Part shown: piece after piece, positions 10,195 through 21,860 of the stretch
Position numbering within the stretch: position 1 is the stretch's first letter
Layout of the letters: every line of letters begins with the position of its first letter
NCBI GenBank assembly: GCA_963921195.1
Contig: OY992539.1
Span: 215,060,314 to 215,124,313, forward strand
Length of the DNA stretch: 64,000 nucleotides
From: Pegoplata infirma
Lineage: Eukaryota > Arthropoda > Insecta > Diptera > Anthomyiidae
Direction: 5' to 3'
Position numbers and translations under genes: made by a program
Notes under the pieces: generated by a model
The model's database searches: none
The model's input: the letters and a program-made list of their open reading frames with translations, nothing else
Told to the model about the DNA's origin: nothing

Positions 10195-11356
10195 TATACC
10201 CTCCACTCTAGTGATAGAGGGTATATATAAGTTTGTCATTCCGTTTGTAACACATCGAAATATTGGTCTAGGACCCCATAAAGTATATATATTCATGATC
10301 CTTGATCGATTTTAAGTCGATCTAGCGATGTCCGTCCGTCCGTCCGTCCGTCCGTCTGTCTGTCTGTCCGTTGAAAACACGCTAACTTTTGAAAGACTTT
10401 ACGGAGGCTCCTGAAGTTTGACATATATGTTGGCCATTTACCGGGTCAGGTTGGTATTGCAATCCAGCGAAATCGGTCCAGTGGTTCAAAAGTTATGAGC
10501 AAAAGTGTAAATTTCGGCAAGGGTATTTTGCGAATCTACGAGATTAAAACCACTCTAACTTTCAAAAGACAATTCTGAGGGTGCTGAAGCTTAGCATGTA
10601 TATTTGTCGTTCCCCAAGTCTGTTTGGTTTTGAATTTCAGCAAAATCGGTTCAGTGGTTCAAAAGTTATAAGCAAGGCTCTGAATTTCGGATTTGTTTCA
10701 CCTTAAACTGTTGAAAACTCGTTAAACAAGTTTTATAAGCATGGTGAAATACCAGTTGTTGTTTGTTTTCTTGCCGTGGGGTGCAGTTTAGTTGTTAGAC
10801 AACTAAATATTTGTTATTGTTTTGTTATTGTTAGTGTAACTGTATGTAACGGTGTATAGTAAGTATTTTTGGAAAAAAAATCAAATAAAGTATGAGTATG
10901 ATTAAATGTTAGTTTGTTTTTGGTTTTTAAAGAAGAGTTAAAATAAAGAAGAGGTAAAATAAAAAGAGGGAAATTTGTGAAATAGTTTTTTTTTGTATTA
11001 CATATATGTAGGTATTAAACAACAAAAATATTTTACAAAGTAATTTTGTTACTCAAAGAAATTGTACACTAAAAATATATTTACACTCAAAAAAAAATGT
11101 TACACTCAAAAAAAAATGTACACATTAATTTTTTTTTAATGAAATATCACACTCAAGAAAATGTTGACAGTCAAAAAAATTTTACACTCAAAAAAATTTG
11201 ATTGATTAAAAAAAGTTTTACTCAAAATAATATAGGTATTTATTATAAAAAATTTGTAATGCAATTTTTTTACATATTTTTTAGAAAATTACTATCAGAT
11301 AACATTGTGGAGGGTATTCATAGATTCGACCAAGTCGAATTTAATTTTTCTACTTG
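10195..11356 (+). mobile_element. mini-me/DINE-like element, full length (type A)
   Basis: Head TATACCCTCCACTCTAGTGA, then GAGGGTATATATAAG, TTTGTCATTCCGTTTGTAAC, ACCCCATAAAGTATATATAT and the (GTCY)n run at 10330-10370. The body repeats CAGTGGTTCAAAAGTTATGA and an ACACTCAAAAAA-rich part. The tail is GGAGGGTATTCATAGATTCG, ACCAAGTCGAATTTAA, TTTTTCTACTTG. The head word ATACCCTCC is the complement of the tail word GGAGGGTAT (subterminal inverted repeat), and ATTCGACCAAGTCGAAT folds as a hairpin just before the end. Non-coding, non-autonomous; probably Helitron-derived. Confidence 0.9.
10330..10370 (+). repeat. (GTCC/GTCT)n microsatellite of mini-me
   Basis: Ten or so GTCY tetramers directly after AGCGAT. 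This is the internal microsatellite-forming site typical of dipteran mini-me elements. Shorter versions occur at 37829, 43228, 43852, 61268 and 63965, and as the complement at 26814. Confidence 0.95.
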
Positions 11357-11591
11357 TTTATTATAAAGTTATTTTTCGCTTATCAATGCATAGAAATTGC
11401 TTAATTAAGGTATATTTTGATTAAGAATTTTAGACATTTGATTTGTTATGGATTTCCGTTGGAATTTACATACACTAGAAGGAATTTTGTGGGTAAAATG
11501 GACTAAAATATGGAAGTTTAAAAAAACAGAGAGAATCACCTTAGAAAAATTTCTAACAATCTAAGAATTTTTCTATTGAATTATTTTTCTA
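11357..11591. other. unclassified AT-rich DNA
   Basis: No gene or recognised repeat. Confidence 0.4.
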
Positions 11592-11955
11592 TTTTAAATT
11601 TATTAATGTTGGTAATTTTTGCAAGACTTAATCGACAATTCGGAATTTGTCAGATTCCATTGTCAAGATTATTTAGCAAAAATAGAAACGATTTACTATT
11701 AGACTCGATTTTTCATTAGACTCGTTTGCTACTTTGTAGTAAATCGTTTCTATTTTTCCTAAATAATCTTGACAATGGAATCTGACAAATTCCGAAACAC
11801 GTGTCGATTAAGTCTTGCAAAAATGACCAACATAAATAAATTTAAAACAAAAAAATAATTTTCTTGAAAATTATGCTATGAGAATATCATGGTTTTAATT
11901 AGTAAAGAAAATAATGACCTCGAGCCAGAATAAACATCCTCAAAATATAAAAAAT
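11592..11955. repeat. dispersed CTCGAG-family repeat, two copies head to head
   Basis: Left block (minus orientation) and right block (plus) are complements: TTGTCAGATTCCATTGTCAA against TTGACAATGGAATCTGACAA, and AGAAACGATTTACTA against TAGTAAATCGTTTCT, around a centre near 11727. The right copy continues through GAATATCATGGTTTTAATTA to AATGACCTCGAGCCAGAATA. The same family is at 19594, 20940, 35280, 44755, 46500 and 48088. No coding capacity. Confidence 0.85.
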
Positions 11956-14512
11956 ATTTGTCACAATTTGAGATTTTTTCTATACAAAAAATTTTACAGA
12001 ATCTGAGACATTTCTTAGATTTTGAGAATTTTTTGAAAAACTTTCTATAAAATGTCTCAGAGTCTGAGATCTTTTTTAGAAAAATTTCTCAGAATCTTGG
12101 AATTTTTCTATGAAAAAATTTCCCAGAATTGGGAATCTTTCTATAGAAAAAAAATTTTAGAATCTGAGAATTTTTCAATAGAAAAATTTTTTTATATAAA
12201 AAATTTTTCAGAATCTGATTTTTTTTTTTTAGAAAAAATTTCGCAGAATCAGAACATTTTTTTATAAAAAAATTTTTCAGAGTCTAAGATTTTTTTATAG
12301 AGAAAATTTCTTAGAATCTGAAAATTTTCCATAAAAAAATTCTCAGAATCGAAGAATTTTTCTTAAAAAAATTCTCAGAATCTGTGACCGTTTTTTATGA
12401 ACAAATGTTTCAGATTCTGAATTTTTGTAAAGAACAAAAATGTTCAATAGCAAAAATTTCTATAAATCAAAGAACTTTTCTATAACCAAAATTTCTGAGA
12501 ATTTTTCTATAAAAAATGTGTCAAAATCTAAGAATTTTTCTGTGGAAAAACTTTTTCTAAAATGTCTCAGAATCTGAGATCTTTGTAAGAAAAATTTCCC
12601 AGAATAAGAGAATCTTTCTATAAAAAAATTTCTTAGAATCAGAATCTGAGAATTTTTTATGAAAAAAATTTCTCAGAATCTGAGAATTTTTTTATATAAA
12701 AAATTTCTCAGAATCTGTTTTTTTTTAGAAAAAATTTCTCAGAATCTGAAATTCTTTTTTTTTTAGAAAAAAATTCTCAGAATATGAGAATTTTTTATAG
12801 AGAAAATTTCTCAGAAACTGAAAATTTTCTATTTAAAAAATTATAAGAATCGAAGAATTTTTCTAAAAAAAAAAATTCTAAGGAAAATTTTTTTAGAATC
12901 TCAGAATTTTTCATTACAAAAAATTTGTCAGAATCTAAGAATTTTTCAATAAAAAAATATTTCTATAAGTCCAAAAACTTTTCTGTAACCAAAATTTTTC
13001 CAGAATCTGAGAATATTTCTATAGAAAATATTTCTCAGAATCGGAGAATTTTTTTATAGAAAAAATGTGTCAGAATCTAAGAATTTTTCTATAGAAAAAA
13101 TTTTTGCAATCTGTGAAGTTTTCTACAGAACAAATTTCTAAGAATTTTTCTATGGAAAAATTTCCTAGAATCAGAAATTTTTTTTTATAGAAAAAATTTG
13201 TCACAATCTGAGAATTTTTCTATTAACAAAATTTCTTAAGAGTCTGATGATTTTTTTATTAAAAATTTTTTTTTCTAAATTTGAGAATTTGTTAAGGAAA
13301 AATTTTATAAGAATCTTACAATTTTTCTATAAAAACAAAATCTCTAAATTCCTCGCACTTTGAAAAATTTCTGAGAATTTTTGAATAGAAAACATTTTTA
13401 AGAATTTTTATGTAGAAAAAATTTCTAAAAATCTGAGAAATCTTTTCTATAGACAAAATTTCTCGGATTTTGAAAAAAAAAATTTAAATAAAAAATTTAT
13501 TAGAGTCTGAGAATTTTTGTATAGAAAACAATTCTCAGAATCTAAGAATTTTTTTATAAAAAAAATATCTCAGAATCTAAGAACTTTTGGATATTTGATT
13601 TTTTGGAAAAATTTTCTAGAATCAGAGAATCAGAGAATTGTCACAATCTGTAAATTTTTTTTAACAGGATTTCTCAGAACCTAAGAATTTTTTAATAAAA
13701 AAATAATCTCAGAATCGGAAAATTTTTTTGTAGAAAAAATTTTCTCAGAATCTGAAAAATTTTTTTTTTGAAGAATCAGTTAGTTGTCACAATCTGAGAG
13801 TTTTTCTATTGACAAAATTTCTCAGAATCTGAGAATTTTTTAATAAAAAAAATCTATGAACCGAAGAAGTTTTTTGTAAAAAATTTTTTCTCTCAATCAG
13901 AATCTGCGAATTTTTCAGAATCTGAGAATTTTTCTATAGAAAAAATTGTTCATAAAATTTTTTTGGAAAAATGTCTTTGAATCTGGCATCTTTTCTTTAC
14001 AAAAATATGTCTCAGAATCTTTTTTAGAAAAGATTTCTTAGAATTTAAGAGTTTTTCTATGGAAAAATTTTCCAGAAACTGAGAGTTTTTGTACAGAAAA
14101 AAATTGTCATATTCTGAGAATTTTTCTTTAGAAAAAATTCTGAAAATCTGAGAAGTTTTCTATGGAAAGACTATTTATAGAAAAAATTTCTTAGAATCTA
14201 AAATTTTTTTTATGGAAAAAAATTCTCAAAATCGGAGAGTTCTTTATAGAAAAAATTTCTCAGAATTTGAAAAATTTTGTATAGAAAAAAAATTTCAGGA
14301 TCTGTAAACTTCAAATTTTGAACTTTTGTATAGAAAAAAATTACTTAAAATCTTATAATTTTTCTTTAAAAAAAAAATTCTCAGAATCTGAGAATTTTTC
14401 TATGACAAAATTTCTCAGAATCTTAGAATTTTTCTATAGAAAAAAAAAATTTTTTACAGTCTGAGATTTTTTCTATAGACAGAATCTGAGAATTTTTCCA
14501 AAAAAATATAAC
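11956..14512 (+). repeat. 35-bp tandem repeat array (AGAATCTGAGAATTTTTCTA...)
   Basis: Seventy or so diverged units built on AGAATCTGAGAATTTTTCTA followed by TAGAAAAAATTTCTC. The unit is a near-palindrome (TCAGAATCTGA, TTTCTATAGAAA), so the array can pair with itself on either strand. Copies vary strongly in length, indicating an old array. It is interrupted by the element at 14516-17819 and ends near 18035. Short relatives at 21590 and 34655. Confidence 0.9.
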
Positions 14513-14598
14513 TTACAAGGGAAGTCTCCCTGGTGTCAGCCTCCGATCTTCATGAAATTCGGATATGTTCTAAAGAACGAAAATTAATTAGACACGTA

Positions 14599-15038
14599 TT
14601 TTTTTTAGCGGCCCAAACTCACTTTTAGGGGTGGTCGATTTGTATGGGGGGAAATTGACCTTTTTCAGTTTTTTACGATTTACGCCTATTTAAACAAAAT
14701 TAATATAGGCATGTGTGGTATCAGATTAAAGATATTAAATATATATAATACCTATCTCGTGGTGCTAACAACGGGCCAAAGAACTTAATATTTTTCGACT
14801 TATTATCAAAAATGTCCTAAAATTTTGGTATTTTACTCAATATGACAAAAAGTTGTGCATGTTTGGACACGTTCTTAGCACACGTAGATAGGTTTTCCAA
14901 TCTACCTTTTATTTGGTATGTAACATGACTAGGTTTCTTTGCATAATATAGGATATAAAAGAAAAAAACTGAAAAATGGCCTTGTCTTCCCCCCTCCTTT
15001 TTACCCCCTAAAAATGAATTTGGGCCGCTACAAAAAAA
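14599..15038. mobile_element. nested MITE with AGCGGCCCAAA ends, TA flanks
   Basis: 440 bp with ends TTTTTTTTAGCGGCCCAAAC and TTTGGGCCGCTACAAAAAAA inverted, flanked by TA on both sides (CACG-TA and TA-CGTG). The interior also pairs (GGGGGGAAATTGACC against GGCCTTGTCTTCCCCCC). The corresponding position in the other arm of the host element near 17728 (ACTCACGTGTCC) is uninterrupted. TA flanks suggest a Tc1/mariner-type MITE, but this is tentative. Confidence 0.7.
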
Positions 15039-16860
15039 TACGTGAGTTAAAATTTTTCAACATGAACCCCTGATTTCCTTCGATCTCTCCGAATTTGATG
15101 AAACTCTGTGTATATGTTGGGACTTATAAGACTTATACTCAGACAAAATTTAAGACCTTTAACTTTCGTGGTTCCAGAAATATGGCGTGTCAAAAGTCAA
15201 GAAAATCTTTTAAAGGATGAAATATAAACATTTATATCTTCAAAAGTATTTGAGCTATATTACTCCCTGATAGCTTGTTTTAAAGGCAAAACCATGACCT
15301 TTCAAATAACATTTTGCAAAAATTTTTATTTTGGGAATTTTTTTTATTTCTGCAAAATTCGCGATTCGCGAAAATATATCTGAAAAAGCGACATTTTTAA
15401 AAATCTGAAAAAAATATATGTTATTGGCTACTATCTTAGCTACAAGCTGTATAAATTTTGAGTTGGTGAACGTATTAAGACCAGAGATATGAGTAAAAAT
15501 GTGTTGCCAAGTAGTAAATTTTTATCAAATCTGATGAATACCAAATTTTAATTTTTGAATATTTTTGCAAATACACAAAATAAAACGGTGAAAAAAGCAA
15601 AGTTAATGGTACATACGGGTACTACACATAGCTACAATATAACATGAATATTTATCCATTACACTACTCTACAAAAATTAACTTTTTTTGTACAGACTCT
15701 TAGATTACATTTGCTAAAGTATTTTGGTCTCTTTAACACGAATCTGTCATCATAAAAATTTTATCAAATCGCCTTTTTGAGAAAAGACCTCTTTTGCGGT
15801 CCCTGCCCTTAAAAACAAACGAATGACTTTATATTGGAAAAATTATTAAAAATGCATATTATTTCAAAATTCATTGAGTTTATGCGAAAATATGTGCAAA
15901 AAAAAAATCTAAATTTTGAGCAAAATTTGCAAATATTATTTGCATATACTTTGTTCCCTAATATTTTTATTTTTTTAATTTTCATTGTTTAAAATACATT
16001 TTCTTAAGTCGTTTGCCCCCTTTAACGTGAATCCACTAAACGCGAATCCATTGTCATTTTTATGTAATCGCGTTCTCGTGATTTGCCCATTTAGTTTTTG
16101 CAGCTGAAGCATACAAAAATATTAAACCAACAAATAATATGAGGTATGTCAGTGTTAAACATTTATTATTACGTTTCTTTCTTGGGTTTGAGGGTTTAGT
16201 CTGTAAAATAGGCCTATATGTTCAGAAGACAATTTGATAAAATGTTTATGATGACAAACAAAATGTGTTCTAGAAGTCTCTGCAAAAAAAGTTGACTTTT
16301 GTTAGGTAGTGTAATCGATAAAAAGTTATGTTACAATATATTCATGTGCAGTACTCGTGTGAGCCATCAACTTTACTTTTTTCACCGTTTTATTTTATGT
16401 ATTTGCAAAAATATTCAAAAATAGTAATTAAATATTCATGAGATTTAAAAAAAAAATCCTACTTGTCAAGACATTTTTATTAATATCTCTGGACTTAATA
16501 CGTTCACCAACGCGAAATTTTTAGAGCTTGTAGCTAGGACTCATACCTCTAAAATATATTTTTTTCAGATTTTTAAAAATGTCGCTTTTTTTGATATGTT
16601 TTTGCGAATCGCGAATTGTGCAGAAACACAAAAAAGATCCCAAAATAAAAATTGTTGCAAAATGATATTTTAAAGGTGATGATTTTGCCTTTAAAAAGAG
16701 CTACCTGCGAGTGATATACCTCAAATACTTTTCGAGATATAAATATTTGTAATTTACCTTTTAAAAGATTTTCTTGACTTTTGAAACGTCATATTTCCAA
16801 AACTACGGAAGTCAAAAGTCTTAAATTTTGTTTGAGCATAAGTTGAGTAAGTCCCAACAT

Positions 16861-17639
16861 TAGACTGCCCAGAAAAAAAGCGAAGTTTTTATTTTCTTTG
16901 GGGATACCTGCAAATTTTGTTCCTTTTTGTGGAAAAAAATTTCGGTTTTTTTTGGGATTTTTAAAATAATATCTAGAGGTCGCGATCTCGCGTTTTATAA
17001 CGATTTATTTTTTTTTTGAGTTTTTTATTATTTTAAATTGTTAAATATGATTAATATGATAAAATATTAATAATTTCAGACAAAAAAAAAATTAAATTAA
17101 AAATTAAATATCGCTCATTCCATGAGATGTCTCCCAGCATCTAATCAAATGTTCTTTAATTTATTTCAAATTTTGCACACATGAACACTGTGAAGCTATT
17201 AAAATAAATCAGTTGTTAGTTCCGAGAAAATCCGTGAATTCGCGAATATATTCGCGTTCGCGAATTCGTGGATTTTCGCGAAACTAAAAACGAATTTATT
17301 TTAATTGCTCCATAGTGTACCTGTGTGCGAAATTTCAAATAAATTAAAGAACATTTTATTAGATGCTGGGAGACATCTCATGAAATGAGCGATATTTAAT
17401 TTTTAATTTAATTTTTTTTTGTCTGAAATTATTAATATTTTATCATATTAATCATATTTAACAATTTAAAATAATAAAAAACTCAAAAAAAATAAATCGT
17501 TATAAAACACGAGATCGCGACCTCTAGATATTATTTTAAAAATCCCAAAAAAAAACCGAATTTTTTTTGCACAAAAAGGAACAAAATTTGCAGGTATCCC
17601 CCAAGAAAATAACAACTTTGTTTTTTTCTGGGCAGTCTA
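16861..17639. mobile_element. 779-bp foldback hAT-like element, 8-bp target duplication
   Basis: Starts TAGACTGCCCAGAAAAAA and ends TTTTTTCTGGGCAGTCTA. Perfect 8-bp direct repeat CCCAACAT at 16853-16860 and 17640-17647. The whole element is a palindrome centred near 17250, at ATTCGCGTTCGCGAAT, with both arms carrying ATTAATATTTTATCATATTA and CGAGATCGCGACCTCTAGAT-like blocks. No frame. Inserted in the right arm of the element at 14516-17819. Confidence 0.93.
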
Positions 17640-17822
17640 CCCAACATATATACCGAGTTTCATGAAATTTGGGTCGATGGACGTCAAAAATTCAATTTTT
17701 TTTGCTATGTTGATATGGATTTACTCACGTGTCCCTTTATTTTTATTGATCTACAAAATAAAACCAATTCCATAAAGATCCGCGGGTGACACTAGGGAGA
17801 GTTCCCTTGTTAGAATCGAGAA

Positions 17823-18035
17823 TTTTTCTATAAAAAATTTCTCAGAATCTAAGAATTTTTCCAGAGAAAAAATTTCTAAGGATCTAAGAACTTTTCTATT
17901 GAAAAAATCTCAAATTCTGAAGAACTGATTTCTATAAGAAATTCTCATATTATTGCACATTTTTTTTCTTCAAATTTTTTTTTGTTTTAGGGTCTACAAA
18001 TTTTCCTATAAAAAAAGAAATCTCAGAATCTAAAA
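17823..18035 (+). repeat. remainder of the 35-bp array
   Basis: Resumes with AGAATCGAGAATTTTTCTAT after the inserted element and fades out near AAGAAATCTCAGAATCTAAA. Confidence 0.85.
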
Positions 18036-19593
18036 AATATGTCAGTAATTATTTATTTGTTTTAATATTTTTTTAAATTATAACTAGTTAACTTTTTTGT
18101 TTTATTAACTTTTTTTTGCCTTGCCATCATAGCATACTTTTATATAATGTTCATTTAAAACTTTCTAATGCATACTTTTAGGCTTGTTAGAAGTTTATAT
18201 AGTGCAGGTAGAAAAACTTTAGCATTTCCTATAAAAGTTTGATCAATATTTTTTTTTTATTATTAAATATAAACTTTAGTTTTTTAACAAGGTAATAATG
18301 TATAAAAGCAATTAAACTTTAATTTTAATTAGTTTTCGTTTTTTATAAAAAAATAAGGGAAATTAGTATTTTAAATCATTTTAATTTGTTATAGGAGTAC
18401 CTTTTTTGCTGTTGCTAATATTAAGTGATTTATTGACTTAAGATATTTACTTTGTTTGCTAGCTAGACATTTAACTATAAAAGGTAATTTATCTTATTGT
18501 ATTTTTCTGTTTTTTCTTGTGTTTTAACGATGGTTTTGAACTTTCAATTTTACTAAAAGATTTTCTTACTACTCTCTATAATTTACAATGATTTTTTTTT
18601 TATTTTAAACAACACCTGCTGTCAATTTAAAATTACAAACCACTAAATAAATAAAAGCTTACGTCATGCCTCCTAAAAGTATGCTTCAAACGTATTGAAA
18701 TTGAAAAAAAGAGAAGAACAAAGAAACTAATAGTAGATATTCAAGGTTTTTTATACGTTTTTTTTTTGCTTAATACAAAAAAGGCAGTAGATATTCTGTA
18801 AAAAGATTGTATAAAGAAAACTGAAAGCAAAAAAAAGAAAACTAAAACGTCATACGGTTTTAAAACAAACATTTTTTACATGTAGTCTGTTTAAATATAT
18901 ATTTTTGTTTGTATGTTCTTATACAATTCACTTTAAAATCCATTTTTCTTGGAATTTCTTTTTTTTTTAGTACAAATAAAAATTTTTTTCTGTACCGTAA
19001 AAAGTGAAATGATTTTTTTTTTTCATACACATGTTCAAACATGGTAAAAAAAAAAAAAATATTGTGGCATATTTTTAGGTTGTTTTCTTTATCTAAGGAT
19101 TTTTAGTTTTGCGGTTGCATGTTTTGGATTCTATTTAATACTTACCTATGCAAAATATATTGACTTTTATTTGATTTGAATTTTTTGTTATCTTTTTAGT
19201 TTTGTTATTTTGCTGCCGTTCTTCTGCTTTGGTAGATTTTTAATTTTTTTTTTTTTTTTTTTAACAAAATAAATGTTTGCGTGTTTTATTTTTGATTTTC
19301 AAATATTACGTTTTATTTGTTGCTTCACATATCACCAGTTTTTGATTACTTAACATTCGTAATGGTAAATTATAATACGAAAAAAAGTAATTTTAAATTG
19401 GTTTTTGAAAAATCGTTTTTTTTCAAATTGTTATTAGAGGATATAAGTAAACAAATGAATTAAATACCTGTAAAGATAGAAAGAGAAAAAAAATATATTA
19501 GTTTTTAGTTTTCAAGTTGAATTTAAAATAAGTTTTTTAGAATATTCTGATAAATATTTAATTAAAAAAAGCCATTTGCTACTTTTTTATTTT
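18036..19593. other. long unclassified AT-rich stretch with GCATACTTTTAGG motifs
   Basis: No gene: the only frame, about 60 codons near 18860-19042 on the minus strand, is lysine/phenylalanine-rich low complexity. Motif copies: AGCATACTTTTATA at 18131, TGCATACTTTTAGGC at 18169, CCTAAAAGTATGCTTC at 18671 (minus) and GGCATATTTTTAGG at 19066. No transposon signature seen, so this may be single-copy host DNA. Confidence 0.55.
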
Positions 19594-20152
19594 TGCTAAA
19601 TAATCTTGACAATGGAATCTGACAAATTCCGAAACACGTGTCGATTAAGTCTTGCAAAAAATGACCAGCATAAATAAAAAAAAAAAAAAATAAAATAAAA
19701 TTTTAACAGAAAAATATTTTTTTTTTTGAAAATTATTCAATGAGAATATCATAGTTTTAATTAGTAAAGGAAATAATGACCTCGAGCTTGAATAAACCTA
19801 CTCAAAATATTTGTGGAAAATTAAAATAATTTATTTTAAACTGTGATAAATTTTTATTAAAACATAAAAATTGTTTTATTGAACCTTTAAAATATTATAT
19901 TTTGAAAAGGTTTTTTCAGCTCGAGGTCATTTTTTTCTTTGCCAATTAAAATGATAGGTTGTGAGTGGCTGCTGAGGTTTTTCGTCAGAACACATAGGCT
20001 CTGAGGTCCGTCATGACTATGATATACCCATAGATTAATTTTCAAGAAAATTATGTTTCCTTTTAAAATTTATTTATGTTGGTAATTTTTGCAAGACTTA
20101 ATAGACACGTATCTCAGAATTTGTAAGATTCCATTGTCAAGACTATTTAGCA
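19594..20152. mobile_element. dispersed CTCGAG-family element with long inverted ends
   Basis: Begins GCTAAATAATCTTGACAATG and ends CATTGTCAAGACTATTTAGC. The left half runs through CACGTGTCGATTAAGTCTTG, GAATATCATAGTTTTAATTA and AATGACCTCGAGC. The right half is its complement with a short unpaired insert around 19965-20030 (GTGGCTGCTGAGG). About 560 bp, no frame. This copy shows that the widespread half-copies derive from a palindromic element. Confidence 0.8.
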
Positions 20153-20229
20153 AATAAAAGATAATTTGACAGTAGTGATCAAAATAAGAGACTTTACAGT
20201 TTCCTTCTTTTAATTCTCAATGAGGGTAC

Positions 20230-20900
20230 ACGAAAAAAAAAAACCTTGTCAAATTACTAGAAAAAGTCTCGTAATCCCATTTTACCAATATTTGAGAGTT
20301 TTTCTTGTTTTTTAACAAATAATTTTCGATCGAAATTTACATTTTATTGTAATTTTACAGTTTTTCTTGTAATTTTACAAATTTCCAAGATTTTTTACAA
20401 AAAAAATCTAGTAAATTTACGAGAATTTCTTGTAAGTTTTATTTCGCCAAAAAAGTTGTAAATTTACAATTTTATTGGTAAAAATCATGTAAAATTACAA
20501 AAAAAATTCGTTATTTTTACTAGGAATTCTCGTAAAATAGGAGGTAGCAAAAAATGTAGTAAAATCACGTAACCTCCTTGTAAGTTTTATCGCGTCAAAA
20601 AAATTGTAAATTTACAATTTTTTTTGGTAAAAAGCTTGTAAAATTACAAAAAATTTCGTTATTTCTACTAGGAATTCTCGTAAAATAGAAGGTAGCAAAA
20701 AATTTAGTAAAATCACGAAACCTCCTTGTAAGTTTTATCGCGTCAAAAAAATTGTAAATTTACAATTTTTTTTGGTAAGAAGCCAGTAAAATTACAACAT
20801 TTTTGGTAAAAAGCTTGTAAAATACAAGGAATTCTTGTCAAATGGGAGGTAGCAAAAAAAACTAACAAACTTTTCTTGTAATTTTACAAGGTTTTTTTTT
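20230..20900 (+). repeat. ~150-bp tandem repeat rich in TTGTAAATTTACAA
   Basis: Blocks AGGTAGCAAAAAATGTAGTA at 20541, AGGTAGCAAAAAATTTAGTA at 20690 and AGGTAGCAAAAAAAACTA at 20843 give a period close to 150. Each unit contains GTTTTATCGCGTCAAAAAAA, TTGTAAATTTACAA and ACTAGGAATTCTCGTAAAAT. Internal palindromes make it strongly foldable. No frame. Confidence 0.8.
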
Positions 20901-20939
20901 TGAGTTTAGAGTCGAATATGTATTAATATTTTTGTTTGA

Positions 20940-21560
20940 ACATTAACGATTTGTCATTTAATTTCCCTCTGCAACTTCTATACCACAAGTTTTTACATAT
21001 GCTAAATAGTTTTGACAATGGAATCTGACTGACTAATGGCGTTTTCTTTTCTGGAAAAAAATGTTGCACTTTCTACACTTTTTTTCTTTAATGACTCTTT
21101 GTGTATAGTAATGAGCAGTAAGTATAGACATGTTTGGTACTAAAAGAAAGGTATTGTCCTGTTCTTTCTAAGTGTTTATAATAAAATGTCGAAACAGGAT
21201 TATTTTATTCAATTAAGTAAGTATCAAAAACCCATAAATTTTTACATTAATAGAATTGGCTCAAAAACTGAGTATTATTTTAAAATGCTTTATATAGCAT
21301 TAGATAGGCCTTAAAAATACCTTTCTTTTGATACCAAACATGTCTATATTTACTGTGCATAACTGTGCACAAAGAGTCATTAAAGAAAAAAAAGTGCAGA
21401 AAGTGCGACATTTTTTTCCAGAAAAGAAAACGCCATAAGTCTTGCAAAAAGAACAGCATAAATAATTTTCTAAACAGAAAAATAATTTTCTTGCAAATTA
21501 TTCTATGAGAATATCATAGTTTTAATTAGTAAGGGAAATAATTACCTCGAGCTAAAATAA
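20940..21560 (+). repeat. CTCGAG-family repeat copy split by a MITE
   Basis: Reads AACGATTTGTCATTTAATTT, GCTAAATAGTTTTGACAATG, GAATCTGAC, then breaks at 21034 and resumes after 21438 with AGTCTTGCAAAAA, ATCATAGTTTTAATTAGTAA and ATTACCTCGAGC. The missing segment compared with 19594 (AAATTCCGAAACACGTGTCG) was lost at the insertion site. Confidence 0.8.
21037..21435. mobile_element. MITE with TGGCGTTTTCTTTTCTGG ends, TAA target duplication
   Basis: 399 bp with perfect 18-bp inverted ends (CCAGAAAAGAAAACGCCA at the right) and TAA on both sides (21034-21036, 21436-21438). Long inner pairing includes CTTTAATGACTCTTTGTG against CACAAAGAGTCATTAAAG. Centre near 21236. The 3-bp TAA duplication fits PIF/Harbinger-type MITEs (inference). 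No frame. Confidence 0.9.
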
Positions 21561-21589
21561 ACTTACTCAAAAAAATAAATATAGATTTT

Positions 21590-21860
21590 TTTTCTCTATA
21601 GGAAAAATTTCTTAGAATCTAAGACTGTTTCCATATAAAAAATGTCTCAGAATCTGAGTCTTTTTCTATATAGACAAATTTTTCAGAATCCATTTTTATA
21701 TAGTAGAAAAAATTTTTAAGAATCCGAAAAATTTTTTTAAATAGAAAAATTACTTCAGAATCTTATACTTTTTTTATGACTCAGAATCTGAGACTTTTTA
21801 TAAAGAAAAAATGTCGCAGAATATTAGAAAAAAAAGTCTCAGAAAAAGATTTTTCAGAAT
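21590..21860 (+). repeat. degenerate 35-bp-type repeat
   Basis: Several units of TTAGAATCTAAGACT, TCTCAGAATCTGAGTC and CAGAATCTGAGACTTTTTAT. Same family as the array at 11956, here with GAC in place of GAA after the CTGA core. Confidence 0.75.

Larger units (their letters stand above)
14516..17819. mobile_element. 3.3-kb long-inverted-repeat element, TTA target duplication
   Basis: Ends CAAGGGAAGTCTCCCTGGTG and the complement of CAAGGGAACTCTCCCTAGTG. Flanked by TTA at 14513-14515 and 17820-17822, inside the 35-bp array. Arms pair over their whole length: CTTATACTCAGACAAAATTT (15130) with the complement near 16840, and TCACCGTTTTATTTT (16382) with AAAATAAAACGGTGA (15580). No transposase frame. 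The TIR and the 3-bp T-N-A target duplication fit a non-autonomous PIF/Harbinger-like element (inference). Same end family as 29510-30950. Carries insertions at 14599-15038 and 16861-17639. Confidence 0.85.
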
